Positions 33,040 through 41,378 of a stretch of DNA of 64,000 nucleotides are shown one piece after another (the first letter of the stretch is position 1; the number at the start of each line of letters is the position of its first letter). The notes beneath the pieces were generated by a model that made no database searches, was not told the origin of the DNA, and saw only the letters and a list, made by a program, of their open reading frames with translations. The translations under genes and the position numbers were made by a program. The stretch is from the NCBI RefSeq assembly GCF_000169435.1, contig NZ_AAYB01000001.1, positions 744,001-808,000 of the forward strand, in the 5' to 3' direction. This DNA comes from Roseobacter sp. CCS2. GTDB taxonomy: Bacteria > Pseudomonadota > Alphaproteobacteria > Rhodobacterales > Rhodobacteraceae.

Positions 33040-34041
33040 TTAAAGTTTTTCGAGGGCATCCACCAAACGTCCAGCGCCCTGCCGGAAAGTATCGACCGTG
33101 GGCAGGCCCATACGGTCTTCAACCTGGGCCATATAGGCCAACGCGTCTTGTTCTGACAGATGCTGGGTGTTTACCGAAATGCCAGTGATCTGGCATGCTG
33201 GGTTCGCGACACGGGCGATTGGCAAAGCAGTGTCCCGCAAGGTTTCAAGGCTGGGCAAATCATAATCGGGCAGGCCGCGCATGTGGGTGCGTGTCGGCTC
33301 GTGCGACAGGATCAAGGCGTCAGGCTGGCCCCCGTGGATCAACGCCATGGTCACGCCGGAATAAGAAACATGGAACAGGCTGCCCTGCCCTTCGATATGG
33401 TCCCAGTGATCGGTATCATTGTCAGGGGTCAGGTATTCGACGGCACCGGCCATGAAGTCGGCAATCACAGCATCCAAAGGCACGCCGCCACCTGTGATCA
33501 AAATACCTGTCTGGCCGGTCGGGCGGAAGGTGGATTTCATGCCGCGCCTTTGCATTTCAGCGTCCATCGCAAGGCCGGTGTACATCTTGCCAACAGAGCA
33601 ATCGGTGCCAATCGCAAGACAACGCTTGCCGATCCGTTTCTTCCCATTTGCAATCGGGTAAGCAACCGAGGGAATACGCACATCAAACAATGTGCGGCCG
33701 TTCACGCGGGCAGCAGCAACCAGCTCATCCTCGTTCCGCAACAGATTGTGCAAACCAGAGGCAATATCAAACCCCATCTGCAGTGCTTTGACCAACACCT
33801 CTTTCCATGCCTTTGAAATATAACCGCCCCGGTTTGCCACCCCGATGACAAGGGTCTGCGCGCCAGCGGCGCGTGCCTCTTCCAGCGTCATGTCACCGAT
33901 GCCAACGTCAGCGCCGCAACCGGGCATCCGGAATTGGCCAACAGCGTTTTCTGGCCGCCAGTCCTTGATCCCCTGCGCCACCTTGGCGGCAAGTTGATCC
34001 GGTGCATCGCCGAGAAACAAAAGATAGGGGGTCTGGATCAT
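33040..34041 (-). CDS. dgcN: D-glutamate N-acetyltransferase (DUF1611)
   Basis: 333 residues from 'MIQTPYLLFLGDAPDQL' (34041). A DUF1611 protein: 'LVIGVANRGGYI', 'ASGLHNLLRNE', P-loop-like 'AIGTDCSVGKMYT', 'RPTGQTGILITGGGVPLDAV', 'GQGSLFHVSYSGV', 'LILSHEPTR'. DUF1611 proteins of this type are DgcN, which acetylates D-glutamate as the first step of the D-glutamate route of marine Proteobacteria. It heads the operon dgcN-dgcA-dat. No GntR/LysR-type regulator lies nearby; the palindrome at 34194-34219 is the main control candidate. Confidence 0.85.
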   Translation of the reverse strand: MIQTPYLLFLGDAPDQLAAKVAQGIKDWRPENAVGQFRMPGCGADVGIGDMTLEEARAAGAQTLVIGVANRGGYISKAWKEVLVKALQMGFDIASGLHNLLRNEDELVAAARVNGRTLFDVRIPSVAYPIANGKKRIGKRCLAIGTDCSVGKMYTGLAMDAEMQRRGMKSTFRPTGQTGILITGGGVPLDAVIADFMAGAVEYLTPDNDTDHWDHIEGQGSLFHVSYSGVTMALIHGGQPDALILSHEPTRTHMRGLPDYDLPSLETLRDTALPIARVANPACQITGISVNTQHLSEQDALAYMAQVEDRMGLPTVDTFRQGAGRLVDALEKL

Positions 34042-34193
34042 GACAAGGCTCCAATAACAAAAGATTCGCGTTGTGGCGAAGATATTGGGCATGGCAGCGC
34101 AATGTCATCGCAGAATAGATCGGTATTGATATTGATTGCGCCAGTTTCTTGCGCAAATAGCTTCAATCATCGAAGGAATAAGCGTCGATCCAT

Positions 34194-34219
34194 GTAAGGT
34201 GGATCATGATCCACCTTAC
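34194..34219. promoter_or_regulatory. 26-bp perfect palindrome upstream of dgcN
   Basis: The half-site 'gtaaggtggatca' is followed at once by its exact reverse complement, giving a gapless palindrome of 26 bases. It lies 153 bp before the dgcN start and 11 bp from the amtB terminator. No T run follows on either strand, so a symmetrical protein-binding operator is more likely than a terminator, though read-through hairpin formation is possible. Confidence 0.6.
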
Positions 34220-34223
34220 CAAA

Positions 34224-34250
34224 CAAAAAACCCGGGCGCGAACGCCCGGG
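34224..34250 (-). terminator. Intrinsic terminator of amtB
   Basis: The 8-base arms 'cccgggcg' (34231-34238) and 'cgcccggg' (34243-34250) enclose a four-base loop; read on the minus strand a T run follows. It sits 25 bp after the amtB stop codon. Confidence 0.85.
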
Positions 34251-34275
34251 CATTGCAAAACTGATCCGAAAGATA

Positions 34276-35769
34276 TCAGCCCTTTGCGAATTCCGGGTAG
34301 GCCTCCATGCCAAGCTCTGACACATCCAGCCCATCAATCTCGGACTGTTCAGAGACACGGATACCCACGACCCCTTTCAGGATCGTCCACGCCACAAGGC
34401 TGACCACGAAGGTGAAACCGCCGATAGCGATAAACCCGATGAACTGCGTGACAAAATTGCTGTCCGCGCCGGCATAGACCGGCACAACAATCGTGCCCCA
34501 AAAGCCCGCAACAAGGTGAACCGAGATTGCACCAACAACGTCATCAATCTTGAGCTTGTCAAAGAATGGCACCGCAAAGACCACGATGATACCACCGACA
34601 GCACCGATCCAAAGCGCACCAAACAAGGTAGGCTCTAGTGGGCTGGCTGTGATGGACACCAGACCGGCCAATGCGCCGTTCAGCACCATGGTCAGGTCAG
34701 GCTTTTTGTACATCACATTGGTCATGATCAACGCTGCAACAGCACCGGCAGCCGCCGCCATGTTGGTGTTGGCAAAGATACGGCCCACGTCTGTGATGTC
34801 GCCCACTGTACCCGCAGCCAGCTGCGAACCACCGTTAAAGCCGAACCAACCCAGCCACAGGATGAATGTACCCAAAGTGGCCAGTGCAAGGTTTGAACCC
34901 GGCATCGGGATGACTTTGCCATCCTTGTATTTGCCGATCCGCGCACCAAGCACGATTGCACCTGCAAGGGCTGCGAAACCACCGGCTGCGTGCACAACAG
35001 TTGAACCGGCGAAGTCATAGAAGCCCATCTCGGACAACCAGCCGCCGCCCCACTGCCAGGAGGCACCAATTGGGTAGATCAGACCCGTCAGGATCACGAC
35101 GAAGATCAGGAAGGGCCACAGCTTGATACGCTCAGCCAATGTACCCGATACGATAGAGGCCGTAGTTGCACAGAACATCAACTGAAAGAAGAAGTCAGAG
35201 GCAACAGAGGCGTAGTCAAGCGCTGCATCTGCAGTAGCCAAACCGACGGGTTCAAGCGATGTTGGAAGGAATGTGCCGAACCAACCTGGGATGATCCAAG
35301 CGTCGCCCGGGTACATCAGATTAAAACCGACCAACCAATACATGATGGCGGACAGTGAATAAAGCGCGATGTTCTTGGTCAGCTGTGTTGTGACGTTTTT
35401 TGACCGCACAAGGCCCGCTTCCAGCATGGCAAAACCAGCGGCCATCCAAAACACAAGGAAACCACCGATCAGGAACAATAGCGTCGTGTAGATGTAGCCG
35501 CCAGAAAACAGAGGGCTGTAGAGTTTATCAACCACACCTGCTGCTGCTTCTGCAGGATCATCACCTGCATCAATAGCTTCCTGTGCAGCCGCGGCTGCTT
35601 CTGCAATCACACGCTCGCGCATGATTTCGTCTGGCGTAAGATATGCTGCTTCACCGGCCGCAACCGCTTCGGGTGATGGCTCGTCCTGGGCCATGCTCAC
35701 GGATGGGATCGTGATCAGCGCGGCCGTTAGCAGCGCGAGCATGCTAAAAAGTAAATTCTTAAGTTTCAT
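34276..35769 (-). CDS. amtB: Ammonium transporter
   Basis: 497 residues from the ATG at 35769 ('MKLKNLLFSMLALLTAALI'); frame upstream of it overlaps glnK and is not coding. There is a signal peptide (SMAQDE), an acidic lead with 'TPDEIMRERVIAEA', then eleven membrane segments. Amt hallmarks are 'WMAAGFAMLEAGLVRSKN', 'DFAGSTVVHAAGG' (conserved Asp and His pore residues) and 'WLGWFGFNGGSQL'. It carries NH4+ across the inner membrane. It is transcribed after glnK (22 bp gap), the usual order in which the PII protein blocks the transporter when nitrogen is abundant. A terminator follows. Confidence 0.93.
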   Translation of the reverse strand: MKLKNLLFSMLALLTAALITIPSVSMAQDEPSPEAVAAGEAAYLTPDEIMRERVIAEAAAAAQEAIDAGDDPAEAAAGVVDKLYSPLFSGGYIYTTLLFLIGGFLVFWMAAGFAMLEAGLVRSKNVTTQLTKNIALYSLSAIMYWLVGFNLMYPGDAWIIPGWFGTFLPTSLEPVGLATADAALDYASVASDFFFQLMFCATTASIVSGTLAERIKLWPFLIFVVILTGLIYPIGASWQWGGGWLSEMGFYDFAGSTVVHAAGGFAALAGAIVLGARIGKYKDGKVIPMPGSNLALATLGTFILWLGWFGFNGGSQLAAGTVGDITDVGRIFANTNMAAAAGAVAALIMTNVMYKKPDLTMVLNGALAGLVSITASPLEPTLFGALWIGAVGGIIVVFAVPFFDKLKIDDVVGAISVHLVAGFWGTIVVPVYAGADSNFVTQFIGFIAIGGFTFVVSLVAWTILKGVVGIRVSEQSEIDGLDVSELGMEAYPEFAKG

Positions 35770-35791
35770 AAATCTGTCCCTCGTTCCGCGA

Positions 35792-36130
35792 TCAAAGCGC
35801 GTCATCATTGGTCTCGCCGGTCCGCACGCGCATGGCACTTTCCACGTCGAGAACGAAAATCTTGCCGTCGCCGATTTTCTCGGTCTTGGCGGTGGTTGCG
35901 ATGGTGGATACGACCTGATCAGCCATGCTGTCTTGCACCACGATCTCAAGCTTGACCTTGGGCACGAAATTCACGGCATATTCCGCACCGCGGTAAATTT
36001 CAGTGTGGCCGGATTGAGAGCCGAAGCCCTTGATTTCAGACACCATCATGCCGCGCACGCCAACGGTGGTCAGTGCTTCGCGGACCTCCTCCAGCTTGAA
36101 CGGTTTGATTGTTGCAATGATGAGTTTCAC
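35792..36130 (-). CDS. glnK: PII nitrogen regulatory protein GlnK
   Basis: The GTG at 36130 gives exactly 112 residues, the standard PII length; the upstream Met of the frame (36238) would make it far too long, and GGGGAAG lies just before the GTG. Motifs are 'KLIIATIKPFKLEEVREAL', T-loop 'GHTEIYRGAEYAVNF' with the uridylylated Tyr, and 'GDGKIFVLDVESAMRVRTGE'. It senses 2-oxoglutarate and ATP/ADP and docks on AmtB. It is the first gene of glnK-amtB. Confidence 0.95.
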   Translation of the reverse strand: MKLIIATIKPFKLEEVREALTTVGVRGMMVSEIKGFGSQSGHTEIYRGAEYAVNFVPKVKLEIVVQDSMADQVVSTIATTAKTEKIGDGKIFVLDVESAMRVRTGETNDDAL

Positions 36131-36258
36131 GTTCTTCCCCTTGCAAATTCTCTTGCAGACCCTCGTTTCGGCAGCGCCTGCTTGCACGCACTGACAAAGC
36201 GCGAGTCTGGCGGCGCGACAAGATTGCCGCACCTGCATAATGATCTGTTAACGATAGC

Positions 36259-36279
36259 TTTTGCACAATTTTTGCACAA
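36259..36279 (-). promoter_or_regulatory. Direct repeat in the glnK promoter region
   Basis: Two 'ttttgcacaa' copies (36259-36268, 36270-36279) start 11 bases apart, one helical turn, about 130 bp before the GTG of glnK. 'TGCA' half-sites recall NtrC-type operators, but the spacing (TGCA-N7-TGCA) is shorter than the usual NtrC site, so the match is loose. Confidence 0.3.
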
Positions 36280-36409
36280 ATCAACTGCTTCGCCTAATTA
36301 TTATGCAAAGTAAAAAGGCGCCTATTGCGACTCATCCCCGCTCTACATTCGGTTCGGATGGCGTTATAGTGATTTCAAAATAGACCCAAAGCAGTCAATC
36401 GAGCGGATC

Positions 36410-38572
36410 ATGAGTGGAAACGGCAAAAAGCGGCCCCCTTTGGTGGCTGACAAGCGCTATGCAGCCAAACCTGCGGCCAAAAAGACGGGCGCGCCCAAGA
36501 AAACAACCGCAAAACCTGCGGCCCGCAAACGCAAGGTGGCCCCAAAGAAGGCCCATCCAAGCGGGTCCATGGGCTGGTTCCTGACCCCTTTTCGATGGCT
36601 GGTCCGCCTGATCTGGGCCTTCACATGGCGCGTTGGTCTTGTAACCGCGCTGATTATCGGCGGATTTTCGTTCTATTTCGCCGCTCAAATGTCCGACATC
36701 GCCGAACTGGTTGATCAACGCACCCGTGGCTCTGTCACCATGACCGATCTGCAAGGCGAGGTTTTCGCATGGCGCGGCGACCAGTTTGGCGGGATGGTCA
36801 CGACCGATACGGTGTCACCGCATTTGCACAATGCCGTTGTCGCGACCGAGGATAAGCGGTTCTATCGCCATCTTGGAATTTCGCCGCGCGGCATCGCCTC
36901 TGCCGTCCGCATCAACCTGCGTGAAGGGCGCGGTCCACTGTCTGGCAACGGCGGCTCGACCATCACGCAACAGACAGCAAAGCTGTTGTGCCTTGGTGTG
37001 CCGTATGATCCTGCCAAATGGGACAGCGAGCGCGACTATGAGGCTGATTGCCGCCGTACCACGCTGTGGCGCAAAGCACGCGAGGCTGTGTTCTCGGTTG
37101 GCATGGAGATTGCCTATACCAAAGAAGAAATCCTGACCATCTATCTGAACCGCGCCTATCTGGGTGCAGGCAGCCGGGGATTTGAGGCCGCAGCACAGCG
37201 TTACTTTGGCATCTCCGCCGCTGAGGTGAACCCGGCACAGGCAGCGATGCTGGCAGGTTTGTTGACCGCCCCTTCCGCGAATGCGCCAACCCGTAATCTG
37301 CAACGCGCCCAAGATCGCGCGTCTATTGTCATCGGATTGATGGAAGATCAGGGCTATATCTCAGAGTCGCAGGCCCGCGAAGCACGCCTGAACCCCGCGA
37401 CCTTGTCAGAGGCGGCGCGCGCCAGTTCTGGCGGGTTCTTTGCTGACTGGGTGATGGCCAGCGGGCCAGAATTCTTTACCCGCGACACAACCGAAGATGT
37501 GGTGATCCGCACAACGCTGGATCAACGCATTCAAACTGCGGCAGAAGATGCCCTGATCCAAGTGTTCCAAAACGACGTGCGCGAGGGGTCAGAGGCGCAG
37601 GCAGCCATTGTCGTTATGTCTGCCGATGGTGCGGTCCGTGCCATGGTCGGTGGGCGCAACATTAGTGCAACAGGCGCGTTCAACCGGGCCACACAGGCGC
37701 TGCGGCAGACCGGATCGGCGTTCAAACCGTTCATCTATGCTGCGGCCCTTGATCTGGGCATGTCGCCCTATGACATGATTGACGATGCCCCTGCGTGCTG
37801 GACGCGCCCCGGCTCACCGCAATGGTGCCCTGAAAACTATGACCGTGAATTCGTTGGTCCAGTGACTTTGGTGGACGCGCTGGCGACCAGCCGCAATATC
37901 CCGGCCATTACCTTGTCGGAAGAGGTCGGGCGCGGTTTGGTCAGCGAAGTCGCCAACGGTTTTGGTGTGCAAGGCGATCTGGCCGCTGGCCCTGCGCTGG
38001 CGCTGGGTGTGTCCGAAAGCACATTGCTGGATATGACAGGTGCCTTTGCCGGCATCCTGAACGGTGGATCACAGGTCACACCTTATGGGCTGACCGACCT
38101 GCGGTTGATGGGGGATGATACCCCATTGATGGACGCAACCGGCGTGGGCATCGGAGAGCGGATCATCCGTGAAGAGGCCGCGCGCCAACTGACGTGGATG
38201 ATGACCAAAGTCGTCGAAGACGGCACCGGGCGTCGTGCCCGTATTGACGGATGGCCGATTGCGGGCAAGACCGGCACGACCCAAGGGTCGCGTGATGCGT
38301 GGTTCATTGGGTTCACCGGGGATTACGTGACCGGTGTCTGGATGGGATATGATGACAATAGCCGCCTAAGCGGTGTTACCGGCGGTGGACTGCCTGCCAC
38401 GATCTGGCGCGAAACGATGTTGCGTGTGCTTAGTGGGCGACAGCCAACGCCATTGCCGCTGATGATCCCGCAGCAACCGGCCTCAACAGGTGTTTTGGAA
38501 AGCCAGGGCGGGCAAGCGCCAGCGCAGGATATCCTGAACCTGTTGGACAGTATTCTGACAACCGGCAACTAG
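36410..38572 (+). CDS. Class A penicillin-binding protein (PBP1A family)
   Basis: 720 residues. A Lys/Ala/Pro-rich cytoplasmic tail (~1-60) precedes one membrane segment (~70-95). The glycosyltransferase domain has 'VVATEDKRFYRHLGI' with catalytic Glu147, 'NGGSTITQQTAKLL' and 'LNRAYLGAG'. The transpeptidase domain has 'TGSAFKPF' with the active-site Ser436, 'SRNIPAITL' and 'IAGKTGTTQ'. It polymerises and crosslinks peptidoglycan. The gene is divergent from glnK. The C-terminal end 'ILNLLDSILTTGN' is short, without the OB-type insertions of E. coli PBP1A. Confidence 0.93.
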   Translation: MSGNGKKRPPLVADKRYAAKPAAKKTGAPKKTTAKPAARKRKVAPKKAHPSGSMGWFLTPFRWLVRLIWAFTWRVGLVTALIIGGFSFYFAAQMSDIAELVDQRTRGSVTMTDLQGEVFAWRGDQFGGMVTTDTVSPHLHNAVVATEDKRFYRHLGISPRGIASAVRINLREGRGPLSGNGGSTITQQTAKLLCLGVPYDPAKWDSERDYEADCRRTTLWRKAREAVFSVGMEIAYTKEEILTIYLNRAYLGAGSRGFEAAAQRYFGISAAEVNPAQAAMLAGLLTAPSANAPTRNLQRAQDRASIVIGLMEDQGYISESQAREARLNPATLSEAARASSGGFFADWVMASGPEFFTRDTTEDVVIRTTLDQRIQTAAEDALIQVFQNDVREGSEAQAAIVVMSADGAVRAMVGGRNISATGAFNRATQALRQTGSAFKPFIYAAALDLGMSPYDMIDDAPACWTRPGSPQWCPENYDREFVGPVTLVDALATSRNIPAITLSEEVGRGLVSEVANGFGVQGDLAAGPALALGVSESTLLDMTGAFAGILNGGSQVTPYGLTDLRLMGDDTPLMDATGVGIGERIIREEAARQLTWMMTKVVEDGTGRRARIDGWPIAGKTGTTQGSRDAWFIGFTGDYVTGVWMGYDDNSRLSGVTGGGLPATIWRETMLRVLSGRQPTPLPLMIPQQPASTGVLESQGGQAPAQDILNLLDSILTTGN

Positions 38573-38654
38573 GTCGCGTTCTATAGAGCTGCAGTTGATT
38601 GCACCCTGCCCGTTTGCCCGCTAGCGTCTGGGCAAATAATAAAGGGAGACCGCA

Positions 38655-39116
38655 ATGAGCGTGATTGAAACCAAGCTGGCTGAACTGGGCGTGACATTGC
38701 CAGATGCACCCGCACCAGCGGCCAATTATGTGCCTTATGTTGTCTCAGGCGACATGGTGTATGTATCGGGCCAAATCTCGGCCAATGCTGACGGTATGAT
38801 TACGGGCAAACTGGGTGCTGATATGGACGCGCAGGCTGGAGCGGATGCGGCGCAAACCTGTGCGGTCAATTTGTTGGCGCAACTCAAAGCAGCGTGCGAC
38901 GGCGATATTGATCGCCTTGTCCGCGTTGTAAAGCTGGTGGGTTTTGTAAATTCGACCGCTGATTTCGGGGATCAGCCCAAGGTTATCAACGGCGCATCCG
39001 ATTTCATGGTTGCCGCTTTAGGCGATAAGGGTCGCCATGCCCGGTCTGCCGTAAGTGCCGCCAGCCTGCCTTTTGGCGTCGCTGTTGAAATCGAAGCGAT
39101 CTTTCAGATCAAATGA
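38655..39116 (+). CDS. RidA family protein
   Basis: 153 residues. Matches the YjgF/RidA fold with the long-form N-terminus: 'KLAELGVTLPDAPAPAANYV', 'VYVSGQISANADG', 'VVKLVGFVNSTADFGDQP' and 'HARSAVSAASLPFGVAVEIE', where the Arg of 'ARSAV' lies in the active site. RidA deaminates reactive enamine/imine intermediates. A GGGAGA ribosome site precedes the ATG. Its stop overlaps the next gene (ATGA). Confidence 0.9.
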   Translation: MSVIETKLAELGVTLPDAPAPAANYVPYVVSGDMVYVSGQISANADGMITGKLGADMDAQAGADAAQTCAVNLLAQLKAACDGDIDRLVRVVKLVGFVNSTADFGDQPKVINGASDFMVAALGDKGRHARSAVSAASLPFGVAVEIEAIFQIK

Positions 39117-39865
39117 CCCTGCCTGCGTCGTTTATTTCCCGCCCGATCACCCATCGCGCCTTGCATGACCGCAACGCGGGGCGGGTTGAGAATAGTGTGA
39201 AATCCATTCAGGCCGCTTTGGATGCTGACTATGGCATTGAGATGGATGTGCAATTGACCCGCGATGGTCATGCGATGGTGTTTCATGATGATCGGCTGGA
39301 TCGGCTGACGGGCGAAACAGGACCAGTGTGGGATCGAACGCGCGCAGAGCTAGAGGCGACCCCCCTGACCGATGACGGTGGCACAATCCCATCGCTTGAG
39401 GCTGTGCTGGCGCAGGTTGCGGGTAAGGTCCCGCTGCTGATCGAGATCAAGGATCAGGACGGTGCGATGGGGCCAGACATCGGCCCGCTTGAGGCTGCGA
39501 CCTGTGCAGCCTTGAAGGACTATGAAGGCGATGTCGCCTTGATGTCGTTTAATCCGCACGCGGTTGCAGCCTGCGCTGACATTGCCCCGGACATCCCCCG
39601 CGGCATCGTCACCTCAAGCTATCAGGCGCAGTTCTGGCCAGAGGTCCCTGATCGCGTCAGGGGCGTGCTGCGCGAAATTCCTGATTATGACCGGGTTGGC
39701 GCTTGCTTTATCAGCCACGAATCCACCGATCTTGATCGCCCGCGTGTGGCCGCGTTAAAGACGCAGGGTGCGCAAATCCTGACTTGGACCATCCGGTCCG
39801 CCAAAGCCGAGGCTGAGGCAAGGCGCATTGTCGATAATGTCACATTCGAAGGCTACTTGGCTTGA
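39113..39865 (+). CDS. Glycerophosphodiester phosphodiesterase family protein
   Basis: 250 residues. A TIM-barrel GDPD with 'ITHRALHDRN' (His-Arg), 'GIEMDVQLTRDGHAMVFHDDRLDRLT' spread over ~42-70, 'LLIEIKDQD' and 'LTWTIRS'. The catalytic acids and His are in place. No signal peptide, so it is cytoplasmic. It overlaps ridA by four bases and is followed by the FemAB-like gene, in one operon with small gaps. Confidence 0.88.
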   Translation: MTLPASFISRPITHRALHDRNAGRVENSVKSIQAALDADYGIEMDVQLTRDGHAMVFHDDRLDRLTGETGPVWDRTRAELEATPLTDDGGTIPSLEAVLAQVAGKVPLLIEIKDQDGAMGPDIGPLEAATCAALKDYEGDVALMSFNPHAVAACADIAPDIPRGIVTSSYQAQFWPEVPDRVRGVLREIPDYDRVGACFISHESTDLDRPRVAALKTQGAQILTWTIRSAKAEAEARRIVDNVTFEGYLA

Positions 39866-39896
39866 CGCCGCGCGCGATGCGCCCAAGTTGCACCTT

Positions 39897-41081
39897 ATGA
39901 GCGACGCACCCATCGAGATTACCGCCCACCCGACGATGAACGCGATTGATGCGGATGATTGGGATGCCTGCGCCTGCCCCGAGGCTGCGGATGGTCGCCC
40001 TTATGATCCGTTTACGACGCATCGGTTTTTAAAGGCGCTGGAGGAGAGCGGTTCGGTTGGTCCGGGCAGCGGCTGGCAGCCGCGCTATGTGACGGCCAAG
40101 CAGGATGGCGAAATGATTGCGGCAGCCCCGCTTTATGCCAAGGGGCATTCACAGGGCGAATATATCTTCGATCATAACTGGGCGCATGCTTTTGAAAATG
40201 CAGGCGGACGGTACTACCCGAAGTTACAGATCGCTGTGCCGTTTACACCAGCGACAGGCCGGCGGTTTTTGACCAAGCCCGGGCACGAGGTGACGGGCAT
40301 GTCGGCCCTGATCCAAGGTGCGGTACAGATTGCTGCCGATAATGAGCTATCATCGGTTCATGCCACCTTTTGTACTGAAGCAGAGGCGATTGCCGGGGCT
40401 GAGATGGGGTTGCTAACCCGGATCGGCCAGCAATTTCATTGGCTGAATGATGGCTATGCGGATTTCGATGCGTTCCTTGGGTCACTTTCCAGCCGCAAGC
40501 GCAAGAACATGCGCAAAGAGCGCGCGCAAGCGAATGGCTTTGGTGGTGATATTGTTGAACTGACAGGCGACCAGATCAAACCCGAACATTGGGACGCGTT
40601 TTGGGTATTCTATCAGGACACCGGCAACCGCAAATGGGGCACACCATATTTGACGCGGGCGTTCTTTGACCTTGCCCAAGAAACGTTACGCGATGACATG
40701 CTGATGGTGCTGGCAGTCCGTGATGGGCGGCCTGTAGCGGGCGCGCTGAATTTCATCGGGCGCGATACGCTTTATGGCCGCTATTGGGGCTGCACCGAAC
40801 ATCACCCCTGCTTGCACTTTGAGGTCTGCTATTACCGCGCCATCGACTATGCGATCCGGCACGGGCTAGGTAAGGTTGAGGCAGGGGCGCAGGGCGAACA
40901 CAAACTGGCGCGCGGTTATCTGCCGGTGGCCACCCATTCGTTGCATTGGTTTGGCGATGCGGGGTTCAAAGATGCCGTCGCCCGCTATCTAGAGGCTGAA
41001 CGCGACGCCGTGGACAATGAAATCGAAGTGTTGACCACTTATGGCCCATTCCGCAAAACAAATATGGAGGATCACCAATGA
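39897..41081 (+). CDS. FemAB/GNAT-like protein (peptidoglycan-biosynthesis-recognition type, DUF482)
   Basis: 394 residues from the ATG at 39897; a TTG/ATG at 39828-39837 would overlap the GDPD gene. 'EYIFDHNWAHAFENAGGRYYPKLQIAVPFTP' (split over ~80-110), 'FLGSLSSRKRKNMRKERAQA', 'FYQDTGNRKWGTPYLTR' and 'VEAGAQGEHKLARGY' match the FemAB-related acetyltransferase-like family common in alpha-proteobacteria. The exact acyl or amino-acyl reaction is not known. It overlaps the pterin dehydratase gene by four bases at its end. Confidence 0.8.
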   Translation: MSDAPIEITAHPTMNAIDADDWDACACPEAADGRPYDPFTTHRFLKALEESGSVGPGSGWQPRYVTAKQDGEMIAAAPLYAKGHSQGEYIFDHNWAHAFENAGGRYYPKLQIAVPFTPATGRRFLTKPGHEVTGMSALIQGAVQIAADNELSSVHATFCTEAEAIAGAEMGLLTRIGQQFHWLNDGYADFDAFLGSLSSRKRKNMRKERAQANGFGGDIVELTGDQIKPEHWDAFWVFYQDTGNRKWGTPYLTRAFFDLAQETLRDDMLMVLAVRDGRPVAGALNFIGRDTLYGRYWGCTEHHPCLHFEVCYYRAIDYAIRHGLGKVEAGAQGEHKLARGYLPVATHSLHWFGDAGFKDAVARYLEAERDAVDNEIEVLTTYGPFRKTNMEDHQ

Positions 41082-41377
41082 CCGACAAACTGACCGCAGC
41101 AGAACATGCAGAGAAAATTGACCCGCTCCTCGAGAATGGATGGACTTTGGTGGATGGGCGCGAGGCGATTTACAAAAAATTCGTCTTTGCAAACTTCGTC
41201 GAAGCCTTTGGGTTTATGACCCGTGCGGCGATCCATGCGGAAAAGCTGAACCACCATCCTGAATGGTCCAACGTCTATAAAACCGTCGAAGTGACCTTGA
41301 CGACGCATGATGCAGGTGGCCTAAGCGCGCTCGACGCGCAATTGGGTGCGACATTGGATAAACTCGCCGGGGGCTGA
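41078..41377 (+). CDS. phhB: 4a-hydroxytetrahydrobiopterin dehydratase
   Basis: 99 residues, typical for pterin-4a-carbinolamine dehydratase. It carries the His cluster in 'KLNHHPEWSNVYKTVEVTLTTHDAGG' (split over ~59-84) and 'FVFANFVEAFGFMTRAA'. The enzyme recycles the pterin cofactor of aromatic amino-acid hydroxylases; no such hydroxylase is seen nearby. It overlaps the previous gene by four bases, and the MscS gene starts one base after its stop. Confidence 0.93.
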   Translation: MTDKLTAAEHAEKIDPLLENGWTLVDGREAIYKKFVFANFVEAFGFMTRAAIHAEKLNHHPEWSNVYKTVEVTLTTHDAGGLSALDAQLGATLDKLAGG

Positions 41378-41378
41378 C

